Part shown: one piece after another, positions 1 through 11,000 of the stretch
How positions within the stretch are numbered: the first letter of the stretch is position 1
Layout: the number at the start of each line of letters is the position of its first letter
NCBI GenBank assembly: GCA_017454915.1
Contig: JAFTCC010000051.1
Coordinates: forward strand, 1-44,555
From: Paludibacteraceae bacterium
Lineage (GTDB): Bacteria; Bacteroidota; Bacteroidia; Bacteroidales; Paludibacteraceae
Reading direction: 5' to 3'
Length of the DNA: 44,555 bases
Program-made: the position numbers and the translations under genes
The notes under the pieces: model-generated
What the model was told of the DNA's origin: nothing
Databases searched by the model: none
Seen by the model: only the letters and a program-made list of their open reading frames with translations

Positions 1-141
1 ATTGTCTTTTTTGTTTCTTTTTGGCATCTTTTTGCTTTTTGCTCGGTCATTATGCCCGCATAACTCCCTCGTTCAAAGACAAAAATCCGCTCAAAAATAA
101 AGCAAAAAATCCTAATAATTCTAATGACCGATTTGGGTTTA
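1..141. repeat. Dispersed structured element, copy 1 (left end cut by window)
   Basis: Positions 45-141 match 19229-19325 almost without gaps (both 97 nt). The first 19 bases (GGTCATTATGCCCGCATAA) are identical, a second block TCAAAGACnAAAATCCGCTCA is nearly identical, and both end in an ATTCTAAT-ACCGATT-GG-TTTA block. The ATTATG-CCCG-CATAA segment can form a small hairpin. The right end (118-141) is the reverse complement of the motif that opens copy 2 (AACCC-AATCGGTCATTAG). The matching left end would fall at or before position 1. No gene starts just downstream in the same orientation. It may be a repetitive extragenic element, a decayed leader, or a small RNA; the sequence alone does not decide. 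Confidence 0.6.
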
Positions 142-222
142 TCATGAGCAATAGTTCTTGTATTGTCATTTATACCCGTTTATACTTTTCTGCCATATCA
201 ATCTAATAAGGTCAATAGAGTG

Positions 223-263
223 CATAACCCACAATCAATCATTAGACTGATTTGTGGGTTATG
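223..263. repeat. Long hairpin carrying the AACCC...ATTAGAC motif
   Basis: Bases 223-237 and 248-263 pair as CATAACCCACAA(+TCA) with its inverse TTTGTGGGTTATG, with one bulge and a loop of about 10 nt (ATCATTAGAC). The left arm plus loop resembles the opening motif of the element at 19178. No U-tract follows directly, so a simple intrinsic terminator is not supported, although it lies just past the 3' end of the ABC ATPase gene. Confidence 0.6.
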
Positions 264-315
264 TGTGATGCGGCGGACGTGAAATGTAGCGTACCTGCGT
301 TTTTTGTTTTTTTGC

Positions 316-990
316 CTATATTCTAAAAATGCTGTTTATCTCTTCCGGTGTGCTTTCTTTCAATTCGGCATTATAGAGCAATACCACTCGGCTACAAACT
401 GCTGTTATCTCCTGCATTATGTGGGTGGAGAGCAGTATTGCGCAGTCAGTTTTGACGTCGTTAATGAGCTGGTGGAATTCTGCCAGTTGTTTTGGGTCCA
501 GTCCAGTAGTTGGTTCATCGAGTATCAGCAGTTTTGGTTTGTGCATCAATGCCGCTGCGAGCCCCACTCTCTGCCTCGTGCCTTTCGATAGTGTACCAAT
601 ACGCTGTCGCATGTATTCGGTGAGCGAGAGGCGTTCTAAAAGGCTTTCTGCGCGTTTTCTACTTTCTTGCCCGGACATTCCATAGTAACTGCCTACTTCA
701 GCAAGGTATTCTGTGGCATATAAATCATCGTACAAAGGGTTATTTTCGGGCAGAAAACCGATGTTCTGTAATGCAGCTTGGCGTTCAGAGCTGATGTCGT
801 ATCCGCACACTATTATTTGCCCCGAGAAATTAAGCAGTCCCATAACGCAACGCATGAGTGTTGTCTTGCCGGCTCCGTTTTCACCTACGAGTCCAACCAC
901 TTCGCCGCTTGCCATCGAAAAAATCACGTCTTTCAGCACCTCTTTTGTGCCGAAGGATTTATTCAAATTTTGAATTTCAAGTGCGTTCAT
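316..990 (-). CDS. ABC transporter ATP-binding protein
   Basis: Nucleotide-binding subunit of an ABC transporter, expected at the inner face of the cytoplasmic membrane, coupling ATP hydrolysis to export or to a membrane process. From the chosen ATG the protein has 224 residues: Walker A GENGAGKT at 36-43, signature LSKGTRQR at 134-141, Walker B LLILDEP at 154-160, and the switch histidine in STH at 190. The short overall length and the CcmA/NatA-like pattern (single NBD, TTGLDP after Walker B) fit drug, sodium or lipid exporters or gliding-type ABC systems. The start at 990 is preferred over an in-frame ATG at 1038 because a TTTG-N19-TAATTTTG promoter lies between them. No permease gene is visible; it could be beyond position 1 or elsewhere. 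The substrate is unknown. Confidence 0.93.
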   Translation of the reverse strand: MNALEIQNLNKSFGTKEVLKDVIFSMASGEVVGLVGENGAGKTTLMRCVMGLLNFSGQIIVCGYDISSERQAALQNIGFLPENNPLYDDLYATEYLAEVGSYYGMSGQESRKRAESLLERLSLTEYMRQRIGTLSKGTRQRVGLAAALMHKPKLLILDEPTTGLDPKQLAEFHQLINDVKTDCAILLSTHIMQEITAVCSRVVLLYNAELKESTPEEINSIFRI

Positions 991-1008
991 AATTTTATAT
1001 TTGTCCTG

Positions 1009-1039
1009 CAAAATTACGTTTTTTATTTTTTTTTGCAAA
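1009..1039 (-). promoter_or_regulatory. Bacteroidetes-type promoter for the ABC ATPase
   Basis: On the minus strand TTTG (1036-1039), a 19-nt spacer and TAATTTTG (1009-1016) match the Bacteroidetes -33/-7 consensus. The predicted transcript start is near 1001, giving a very short leader before the ATG at 990. Confidence 0.7.
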
Positions 1040-1056
1040 ATTATGGAGCAGTAGAA

Positions 1057-1086
1057 TTGTTTTTTGTCAATAAATTAGTAACTTTG
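1057..1086 (+). promoter_or_regulatory. Bacteroidetes-type promoter for the 55-residue membrane protein
   Basis: TTG (1057-1059), 19-nt spacer, TAACTTTG (1079-1086), followed about 30 nt later by the ATG at 1117. It diverges from the ABC ATPase promoter within the same 126-bp intergenic region. Confidence 0.7.
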
Positions 1087-1116
1087 TACGAAAGTATAAT
1101 CTTAAGCAAAACTATT

Positions 1117-1284
1117 ATGAAAAGCAATCTTAAATATCTTGGCGTTTTGCTCCTTCTCATAGGGGTTTGCATTCTTGCTGTTTATTATTTCACAGGTTCT
1201 TCAAGCAATTCTATGCTTGTATGCGCAGCCATTTGCATTGTGTGTGGTCCCATTGCATACGGCTTGCTCTCAAAGAATAACTAA
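1117..1284 (+). CDS. Small two-helix membrane protein, 55 aa
   Basis: A short gene with its own promoter. The 55-residue product has a Lys-containing N-terminus, a hydrophobic segment at about 8-25 (LGVLLLLIGVCILAVYYF), a short Ser/Asn-rich turn, and a second hydrophobic segment at about 33-50, ending in SKNN. This is a helical hairpin inner-membrane protein; similar short two-helix proteins are common in Bacteroidales and have no assigned role. It is divergent from the ABC ATPase and shares its regulatory region, but I see nothing that ties it functionally to that ATPase. The ATG at 1117 is the only sensible start because upstream in-frame sequence lies antisense to the ATPase gene. Confidence 0.75.
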   Translation: MKSNLKYLGVLLLLIGVCILAVYYFTGSSSNSMLVCAAICIVCGPIAYGLLSKNN

Positions 1285-1288
1285 TATA

Positions 1289-1426
1289 GTAGGGCTGGTA
1301 GGGCTAGTAGGACTAGTTTACCTAGTAAGTTAGTTTACTTAGAATGACTAGAATGACTAGTTAAACTAGAAAGACTAGAATGACTAGATATACTAGAAAA
1401 AATAGTTAGACTAGAAAATATAGCTT
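1289..1426. repeat. CTAG-periodic array 1
   Basis: About 140 bp with ten CTAG tetranucleotides spaced mostly 9-10 nt apart, in units such as AATGACTAG and TAGGACTAG. It lies between the convergent 55-aa gene and the terminator at 1437. Two related arrays lie at 15053-15118 and 15750-15801. Confidence 0.8.
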
Positions 1427-1436
1427 AAATATAGAC

Positions 1437-1471
1437 AAAAAAATCACTCGCAAAAGCGAGTGATTTTTTTT
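1437..1471. terminator. Bidirectional intrinsic terminator overlapping the end of a CDS
   Basis: A perfect 15-bp stem (A-run + TCACTCGC / GCGAGTGA + T-run) with an AAAA loop, with U-tracts on both strands. It separates convergent transcription units. The stop codon of the minus-strand gene (1444-1446) and its last eight codons lie inside the hairpin. Confidence 0.9.
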
Positions 1472-2091
1472 ATTCCGGCGTAAGCCAAAATGCAGGTTAG
1501 CAGTGCCAGCAGATTTCCTGTTAGTGGCAGTTGGTCTTTCGGGTCAGGGTTTCCTGGCGGGGGCGGTGCTGTTGTTGATGCTCCTGCCGAAGCGAAAAGC
1601 CCTTGCTGTTGTGCGCTGTTGCTTCGCGATATGCCAACAAAGCCCGTGCCTTGAGTTGACGCCATTCTGTTAGTGTTAAGAGCCATAGTCATTGACGTAA
1701 TTCCCGTAGAGCCCTCGAGCGAACCTGTTCGAGATGCGCTGGGCGAGAATGTGTCATCGCTATTGTCGTTGCTATACACGTTAGCAGTTTGTGCCATCTG
1801 CGCTTTGACCGCGCTTTTCTGGCTTGCTTCGGTGTTGTTTGAGCCTATTGACGTTGACGAGCTGATAGGCACTATGACCGCGTCAGACGTTTGGGCTCCT
1901 GTTGTGCCTCCGCTAAAGCTGTTTTGTGGCACTACGGCAGGTGCGACAGCTTGCTGTATCAGCATTTGCTGTTGCGCTGGCGCCTCGTAGTTGCTTGAGT
2001 CCGATTTATTGCTTTGTGTGGCGACTACTGCCCCTGTGATTGCTGCTCCTGACAAGGCTGCAGCCACTATGTAAGTTGTTAGTTTAGCCAT
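1444..2091 (-). CDS. Small anchored protein with APPPPG...LPLTG-like C-terminal tail (family member A)
   Basis: A 215-residue protein of unknown function, predicted to be exported. It has an N-terminal hydrophobic segment (MAKLTTYIVAAALSGAA, about 1-24), then a low-complexity Ser/Gln/Asn/Ala-rich linker, a FVGISRSNS segment near 151-159, and a three-part tail from about 175: APPPPG-NPD, LPLTGN, a hydrophobic stretch LLALLTCILAYAGI, then KK. The tail has the layout of a C-terminal sorting/anchor signal, and both ends match the protein encoded at 18490-19116. Its ATG follows the stop of the giant T9SS protein gene by one base (TGA-C-ATG), so the two are almost certainly co-transcribed and coupled. 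The terminator hairpin encodes the last residues KKITRFCE. A partner or anchor role for the giant protein is inference. Confidence 0.8.
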   Translation of the reverse strand: MAKLTTYIVAAALSGAAITGAVVATQSNKSDSSNYEAPAQQQMLIQQAVAPAVVPQNSFSGGTTGAQTSDAVIVPISSSTSIGSNNTEASQKSAVKAQMAQTANVYSNDNSDDTFSPSASRTGSLEGSTGITSMTMALNTNRMASTQGTGFVGISRSNSAQQQGLFASAGASTTAPPPPGNPDPKDQLPLTGNLLALLTCILAYAGIKKITRFCE

Positions 2092-2092
2092 G

Positions 2093-5000
2093 TCAGAATA
2101 TTACTTTAATTGGTTTAACATAGGTATTTGTGCGCACATAAATGGTATATACGCCGGGGATTAGGGTTAGGTTGAACGAATATCTGCCCAATGCGGACAA
2201 TTGAGAGTGTTGCATCAGTTTACCTGTTGCGTCATATATTCTGAAGTCTCCTTCCGAATCTGTGAAGTTCTCGACAAATAGTGTGCCATCAGTGATCCAT
2301 GCCCTGAGCAGTCCGTTGGTGTCGTCGGTTGACCTCGTTTTTGCGTCGGTTGAAATCACGAAACGCCTTGTCTCGCCGGCTTTGCTAACACTGTAGTCGT
2401 AGTGGTCGGTGGCATACATGTCAGTTACTGTGCCAGTTGCCATGTCGTGCAGGTAGAGGACAGGATAGCGTTTTGCGGCATATTGCATGTCGAAGCGTAG
2501 CGACAGGCTTGTCTCGTTGCCTGCTATCACGGCAATGTTTTGTCCGTCTATGTCGTCCACGGTGTTGAAGCTATATACTTCGTCATTTTCTATGGCGACA
2601 ATCTGCGGCACATCCTGTGTACCGTAAAGTTTGCGGGCATCCCATCCGTTGTCGAATTCGTGGCTGCAGTCTGTATTGACGAGCAGTCGGAGTTGGTCTG
2701 CATGTTGTTTGGTGCGCACTTGTATTGGTAGCAGCGCTTGAATGAACTGGTCGAAGTGCATTTCTTCTACTTCAGCCGTTTGCTGTTGTGCGTGTCTCGG
2801 TGCTCTGAGCGGTGAGGCTACGTATGCGCTGCTGGCGTCTGCCACAGGTCCGAACACGTGGTTGCGGTAGTTGACAGAGAACCTTTCGGGGTCTGCCACT
2901 GCACTTCCCACATGGACGAAGAAGCCTTGCATTGACGGTACTTCGTTAAGTCCTACATAGCTTGCAGCCGCAACAGGAATTCCCACGTAGTTGCCGGCCG
3001 AGGTGTTGTTGCTTGCCGAAGCGTCGTTCACGTTTCCGCCTGCCCATTGGTTATATGTGCCGGTGTTGAAGATGTAAACGGTGTTGTCAACGTTGGTGCC
3101 GAAGTTGTCCTCGTTCATTTCGCTGATGACGATAGGTGCGGTGTAGCTGTTGCCAATGAGGTTGAAACCGCTCCAGTTGCCGGTGCTATTGCCGTTGGGG
3201 TCAACGTCGCTCAGGTTGGTGTATGTGAGGTTGTCGTAGTCGTGGTCGCCGAGGTTTATGTTGCCGTTGAAGGTGTAGGTTTTAGCAGCCTCTTGCGTGA
3301 GAGCATAACCTTCAAATGGATCAAGCAGAGTAGAGTTGTGGATTACTTGCCATCGTGCGCCGTGTTCTTCAGTGCTCAGCTGGTTTTCGGTCCACTTCAT
3401 CATCCATGCTTTGCGGAATTGCGGGTCTGCGGTAACCGAAGCGTTAACAGGAATTGCTATGTATTGCCAGTTGACAGCGTTGTTTTTGTCTTCGTCTGCA
3501 ATTTCTCTTGTCATGCCGGCTGCCTTACTGTAGAGTTGCAAAGTAGCTTTTGGCTCACTGCCATCCATGGTTACGAATGTGCCTGCCTTTGTAGCGTTTT
3601 GCTCAATGGTGATGAGGTTGGCGTCTTCCACGGGTTGGTGCGCTCCGGTAGTGAAGGTGTTTGTTACTGTTCTTACGTTGCCTGATGCCACGAGTGTTCC
3701 GCCGGGGTTGATGGTGATGCTGCCCACTGTGTTGGCGTCGTTAGGCGCTGTGCGGATGAGCATAAGAGCGCACTTGGCTTCACATCCGTCGGGCACGATG
3801 CACGGGGCTTCGATGCGCACGTCGTTGCTTGGCAGCGGCAGTTCGTTGGTTGCCCAGTTGTGGGGGTTGGTCCACAAGTGGTCGCCGGAGCCTGTGCGGT
3901 GCTGTTTGCCGCCGTTGTCGAACACTATTGAGCAGTCGCTGACGTGCGTCGGGTCTGCGTCAAGCAGGTAGAGAAGCATCTTGTCGAGTATGGCTGTGCC
4001 GGTGGCATTGATGTTCTTGGTGGCGAGGTTGTTGATTGAAAGAACAAGCAGACGAGCGTCGATATTGTTTTGTCGCTCGAAGCATGTAACCACTTCTCCG
4101 CTGCCGTTTTTGCCTGTTGCGATGGTAACGAATCCAGCCACTTCATCGTAGTTCAGACCTTGGATGCCTTTATATACGCTTCCGTCTTTGGCAGCTGCGG
4201 TGATGGGCTTGAGGATATGGTAGTCGTTCCATGCAGCAAGTACGCTGATTGAATCTGTTGTTACGCTGCTGTTTGGGTCATGCACTTTGTCGTCACTATC
4301 AATCAGGTCATCGTTGATATCGGCGAACATCGGGTGTGCGTAGCAGACAACAGAAATGTCTGTAATGGCAGGTTTTGGCACTTTAGCTTCACTCGTCAGA
4401 CCTATTGCGGCCCATTTCGACAGACCAGCCATGTGTACTTTGAATGAAAGAATTGGTTTCACGTCCACAAGGTCTGCAAGGTCGTTAACGCGTTTGGCGT
4501 ATGCCGAGTTCTTTGGATAGTCGGTTAGCAGCACAAGGTCGAACGGCTCATAGTTGAGTATGTTGAACTGTGCGTAGCCGTTAACCGGCGTTGGTATGTA
4601 TCCTGAGGCAGGCAGGTGGGTGGTTAGCACGGGGTCGGAGATGTTGTTGGCAGGTATGCCTGCATCAGGTCCGAGGAAGGCACCTTCTTTAGTGCCGCTT
4701 ACGATGTATGCTATGGTGTTCTTGTCGCGCGAAATGGCAAACACTGCCAGTGAGTCGGCATAGTCTTCTGCAAGGTTGCCGCATGCGTCAAGCGGTGTGG
4801 CCTTAACATATATTGTGTCTCCTGCCATGATGCCGAGGTTGGCGTTGTACAAGGTGTTGTAGTTGGCCATGATGGTGTCGTTCTCACCCGTGTAAATCCA
4901 TGAGGTCCAACCTGCGGTTGACGTCATGTTGGTGCGGTTGCCGCCATGGTGCAGGAACACGTCAACTTGATAGGAAGTCTTGTTAGGTGTAACTCCTGTT

Positions 5001-8000
5001 GCTGCGGCATGTGCGCTGTGGTAGTAGAACAGGTGACGGAACATTCTGCTCGTTACGCGTGTCTCATAGTCGGTCTTCTGCACGTGGAAGTACTGGAATG
5101 GCACGAGTTTCTTGACTGATGGTTGGTCGTTGGTCGAAGAAATAACAATCTTGTTAGATGATTCCATCGGGCAGTTGATTAACACAACCGCATCGTATGT
5201 TCCTTCAGCCTCAACTGTAAGTGTGTTGCTGCCGTTTATAGTTCTAAACAATGTTCTGGTGCCTCCTGTTGTTCTGTACCAATCCACCTTCATTGCCGCG
5301 ATTTGTTCAGCGGTGTAGTCAAGCGTTGAGCTTTGTTTTACAGTCATCGTGATGGCGTCGGAGCATGCTACTGTAGAGCCGTCGCTGGCGATGTAAGGAA
5401 CCGGGTCTCCGTCATTGCAGTTGACAGTGAGGGTATATGTCTTTTCTGTTACGCAGAGTGCTGTGTTGACATCGCTGAGCAGCGTGGCGGTAATCTTGGC
5501 AGTGCCTACGCCCACAATTTCTACAGCGCCGGTGCTATGGTCGATAGTTGCAACGGCTGTATTGCTTGACGAGTATTCAACATTGTTGCCAGTCGTGTTA
5601 GTCAATGTAGGCAGATTGTTGCTTTCTGCGCCATAGTTTGCGGTTGCAGTGTTGCTCGACCACTTGAAGTCTGCGTTAGCGGGTGCTGTACATCTCTGCA
5701 TGGTAACGCAGAAGCCCGAGATGTAAACAGAGCTTGAGAAGCTGAGCATCAAGTAGGTTCCTTCGGGGAGGAAATGACCTGTCGGGAAGTTGATAGTCAG
5801 CGTGCGGCATGCGCCGGAGTTGAATGAGGTGGCACTTGCCGTATAGTCAGTGCCTGCAACCAATTCGGTTCCGTTGCTGTAAACGTCGGCGACAGATGTG
5901 GTGCTGACTTTGAGGCTGTTGAGCGTGCGTGTGCCGCCCGTCTGGAAGTATATGACAAGTCTGCTCACGTCTCCTGCAAAAGCGAACGTCGGGAACTGGG
6001 TAGAGTAGGTGTAGGTGGCATCGCCACAGGTTTTGCTTTGTGATGTGCTACTGCTGCTGTTTTTGCCGTTGTAGAACTCTGCTATCACATCTTCGCCGTT
6101 AGACCATGTGTATGGCTGGCTTTGTGAGATGGACGCTGATTTTGTGATGTAGTAGCAAGCCGAGTTGTTGACGGTTACCTTGACTCCTGCGCTCTGTATC
6201 TTGGTTCCGTTGCAAAGAGTGATTTCGAGGAATACGTATTGCACTCCCTGCTGGTCGCCTACGAAAGTGAATGTTTGGTTTGTCTCTCCAATCTGGAGTT
6301 CGGCATTGGCGAAGGTAGTTGTAGTTCCTACGTACCACTGGTAGTCCACACCGGTCTGGTCAGCAGTGAATGTTACTGTGCCGCCCAAGTCAATAGATTG
6401 GTTTGTGTTGGGTGTTATGGTGGCTTCAGTTGGTGTGGCGGCTACGGTTATCGTTATGGTGTTTGACGTGCGCTCGCAGTCTCCAGTAGCAACAAGTTTG
6501 TATGTGCCGGCGGTGGTAGCCTCGTATGTGGCAGATGTGGCTCCGCTTATGGCTGTGTTGTTACGGTACCACTGCAGTGCCGCGCTGCCCGTGTAGCCTG
6601 TGGCTGTGAGCGTTGACGGATTGCCGGTGCAGACAACGTTACTGCTGGCACTGACGGTTGGGGTGCCGTCAGAGCATGAGGAGCCTGTACATATTTCGAT
6701 ATTCTTTATATAAATATGCGTGTTACTGCTGCCGCTGTTGGCATTGAAGAGGGTAACGTAGCCGCTAAGGCCGGCAACTTCTACGGTAACATGTTTATAC
6801 GCATCGCCCTTGTTGCCGCTTGTGGCAGCACTTCCGGCGGTGGTGCCGCCAACTTTAACGGTCATGCTGCTGTTGGCGGTTGATGAAGTTGACATATTGT
6901 AGAAGTAGTAGTCAAACGAAACGCTTATGACGTTTTCGAATGTGCCTTTTGATGCGTCGGCATATATGTCTATCGAATTGTTGTAGTCAATTCTTATTAC
7001 CGCATCGTCCGACTGTCCTTTACTGTTGCTGCTTGTAGCGTGGACGTAAAGTTTGTTGGCGTCGTCCGTCTGGTTGTTCTTCCAAGCGTACACGTATCTT
7101 TCGGGACTTGTGGTTTGCGAAGTCTCGAATTTTGTTATTGTGATACATTCATCGGTTGTTACCGTCTGCGGTTTCACAGTTACTGTAGTTGTCTGCGTTG
7201 CGGTGTATGTTTGTCCGGCGCATGGTCCTGTGGTTTCTGCTTTGGTAACCGTCAGTGCTATAGTGAAAGTCTTGCTTGCTGCCACTTCGGGGCATGTGAA
7301 AGTGTAGTTTTTGCTTGCAGCAACAACCTCACCGTCCACTGTCCATGAGTAAGTGATACCGGAAACAGCAGTGCCGTTGTCGGTTACTGACGAAGTGAAT
7401 GCCACGGTGTTGCCAGGAACCTTACCTGTCTGCGGTTCGGATGGCGTGATAGTGAGCGTGCGGTTGACTTTGTTGAGTGTGGTTACACCGGTTTCGGCAG
7501 TTGACGGCAAACTGTCAACAGGGTTGAGGGTTACTACGCAGTAGTAGTTACCGTTTGCCGTGGGTGTGTAAGACGACGTTGTAACGCCTATTGACACTGC
7601 TGTTGATTTGTCGGCTCCTATCGCATAGCGCATCCATTTGTATGACAGCTCGCTGCTGCGGGTGGTCATGTAGTTGACAGATGGAGTGCCTACTTTATAA
7701 ACCTTTTGTACTGCTATCGCTGAATAGTCCTCGCACCATGCCAGGCTGCTTGATGTCGCTTCCGACGGGTCAGCGGCAATAGCTTGCGATTGCGGTTTGT
7801 CTTCGCAGCCGGTGATGAGCAGGCTCTCGAGGTAAACCTTGTCTGTCGTGGCGCGCTTGAGGGTGAACGATGCGTTGCCTGCTATTCCGTCGTTGGCGAT
7901 AATTGTGTAGGTCTGCGTGAAGGCATTGCCTTTGGTGCTTGATGTGTTAGTAGCCGGTGTGGGGGTGTTACCGCTCACGAGGAAGCCGCAGGTGTGTGAT

Positions 8001-11000
8001 GTTGTGGCGTCGGCACCACGCGCTCCTATTGTTACGGTTGCGCCAGCAGGTAGCGTGTTGCCTGACAGTGTGATGGTAACCTCGTCGGTGTTGTCGTCGA
8101 ACACCAGACCGTATGTTGCGTTGCAGCCCATGGTGGTCGTGCCGGAATATACTACTGTGCCGCCGATTATAGTGCCGCTGATCATGGCTGATGTTATCTC
8201 TCCGCCGCTTGAGCGGTCCGACCATCCTGATGACGGTTTCTTGAAGTTGTCAACTGAGAAGCAAGGTGTAGCGTTGACGGTGATTGTTATAGTAGCCGTG
8301 CAGCCTCCTGTGCCTGTGAAGGTGATGGTGGCTGTTCCTGCGCGCACACCTGTTACAGTGCCGTCGTCCGCCACAGTTGCTACAGTGTTGTCAGACGAAG
8401 CGTATGATCCTGTAGCAGCATCGCCGGGGTGCGCCAGGGTTGCTGTTTCGCCTTCATATATTGAAGTTGAAGATGCTGTCAGCGTCGGGTCAACAATGGT
8501 GAATGTCGCGCTGCCGTTCATTGCTGTGGCAGCGTATGTGGCGTTGGCGACAGACTTCACGGTATAAACGCCAGCCACGAGGTCATTGCCGGTGAGCGAT
8601 GCTATTTGAAGTGCGCTGCCAGTGCCAGCCACGGGGTTGCCCACGGTGGTGCTGCCGTCGCGGTAGAGCTGGTAGCTTACGCCGCTCTGGCTGCCTGTGA
8701 GGCTTATGACAGCCGTCTGGCATTGCGCGAAAGTGAACGCTGTTTCAGCCGAGTTATTGACGCGGATGGCGAACTTGTCGGCATCAGGCAGAGCGTCGCA
8801 GACTTTAACGGCAGCCATGCACCAGCCCACGTTGCCTGATGAGGTCAAGGTGTATGTACCAGCCGGGATTTCGTCAAAACTATGCCCAGCCGCTGAATTC
8901 TCCCATTGAATCTGCTGAACGATTTCGTTTCCAGATTTCAACTGCACGTAGCGACTCGATGAGCCTTGTACGATGACGTAAAGAACGCCGGTTTTGCCAG
9001 TAGGAATCGTGAACGAGATGTTTGGCGTGGTATTGCTTGACCGCTTGGTTACGTTATATGTTTTTCCGTCAATTACTATTGACCCTGTTGCACCGTTTCC
9101 GGAACTTGCAGGAACATTGCTGAAGAATGAGTCTTCGTTGTTAGTTACGCTGTTGCTTGTAGCGTCAACATCATTGTCAAACCAGAAGTAGGTATGGCAT
9201 GGGTCCACGACTTCCCATTGCGCATACAGCGTAGTGTTGGCAGAGATAGAGAATGTGGCACCTGCTGCATACGGCGTGCCTGAACCGTTGGCGGCAGTGT
9301 TCCAGCCGTTGAAGTCGTATCCTGTTTTTTCGAGGTTGCCGGTATTGCCCAAAACGGTCACAGTAGCACCCGAAGCATAGGGGCTGTTGCTGTCAGTGGG
9401 CGCTGTGCCACCAGTGCTGCCGTTGCCGTTATATGTTACAGTATATGTTACTGCAGAGCCGTTTACCACAATTGCGCCAGATGCCGGTGTTACGTATGTT
9501 CCTGTGCACCCGGATTGCTTAACTTCGCAGAAGTAGTACCATGCGTCGTGAGCCTCTGCTGTTGATGGCGTGTAAGTGTTGCTTGTGGCCCCTGATATTT
9601 CAACTTTCGCGGCGTTGCTGAAGTCGGTGCTTGTGCTATGATACCATTGATATGACAGTGTGCCGCCGTTGGTGGCAGAAACGCCAGTCAGTGACATTTG
9701 TGTAGCAGCGTCGTTTTGCTCGTAGGTGTTGGCGGCTGCTGTCCATGTCGAACCTGTGCCGTTTGGAGCGTCGGAGCAAAGTTCTTGGCAGTTGCTGATG
9801 GTAAGTGAACGCAAACGTACTCCAGAACCCGTGGCACGAATGAGTGTCAGAGTTGTTTCTCCAATCAATGCACTTCCCGATGGCACAGTGTAAGTTCCCG
9901 TGAATCCTCCTGTTGTACCCGTAGTGTTGGTTACAGTGGTTATACCATTTATTTTGATACCTACGCCAGAACCGCCGTAGCCTGAAACATCTATTATTGA
10001 CCCCTCTTTCAAAGGATTGTCAAGTGTGATTATAATTTGGTTATTACTACTTCCGAAATACCAACCCCAACAATTACCAGAGTTTTGTACTTTGCTGACG
10101 GTCATAGCAGTTGTTCCATTATTGTAAACATAAACGGCAGTTCCACCTGTAAGTGTTGTACAGTTTTTAGACCCTGCAGCAATACTTTCGTTATTGGCAA
10201 GTGATGCGTCGCTACTTGCAGTGTTGTCAGCCACCATTTCGAAGCATGGTGTTATCACCACAGCCTCTTCGATTTTGAAGCTGCTGCATGTCGCAGTGGC
10301 TGAATTTCCGCATGCGTCTGTTACAGTTGCTGTGATGGTTACAGCATTGTTTGCTGTGGCAAATGTAGCCGTGGTGCCCGAGAACGTTACAGCTCCGGCT
10401 GGCGAACACGTGAGTGTGAGAGTACTGCCGTCGGTATATGTCAAGTCAAGTTCGCGAGTGTCGCCTACACTTCCATTGGCAGGAGCATTGTTCCATGTCA
10501 CCGTTGGATTGGGCGTTGCTTGGTTCTCTATTGCTCCGTAAATTTCTACTGGAGTACCCAAACGGAAACCAGTACCGTTGTTGTCTGTGGTGGTGTTCTT
10601 CCATGCCCATAGGCGCAGCGTTACTGCTCCTTGGAAATATTTGGTGGGGTCGGAGTTGTTTATGGTGAATGTTTCAAGAGTGCCGTCTTGTGTTGTCACT
10701 ATGTATGTGTCGGAAAGGGTATGTCCATAACCGTCACTCATTTCTGCCTTATAAGTCAGTTTGTTAGCAGACGTGCTGCCAACGTTGGCAACCTTAATGT
10801 TTATTTGCGAGGGGATGAGTTTTTTGCCGCACGCAACGTTAAACTTGAAGTCAACGTATTTGTCAACATTTGTTTCGGAACTGGCAATCAGAAGTTTAGC
10901 GCTTCTGTTGGTTCCTGCTCCTACACCTGCTATGCCAGAATTTGATGCGTCAATGGTTATTGCGGTTATATTTGTCGCATCAGTAGTTGTTCCGCTGCTG

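Noticed and set aside
21..591. Short plus-strand open frames at the window start
   Set aside because: One runs through the repeat element and the other is antisense to the ABC ATPase; neither shows protein-like features.
1444..2091. LPLTG as a classical Gram-positive sortase signal
   Set aside because: The host is a Bacteroidota-type organism, the homologous protein has LPIGD instead, and no sortase gene is present. The layout similarity is kept only as a hint.
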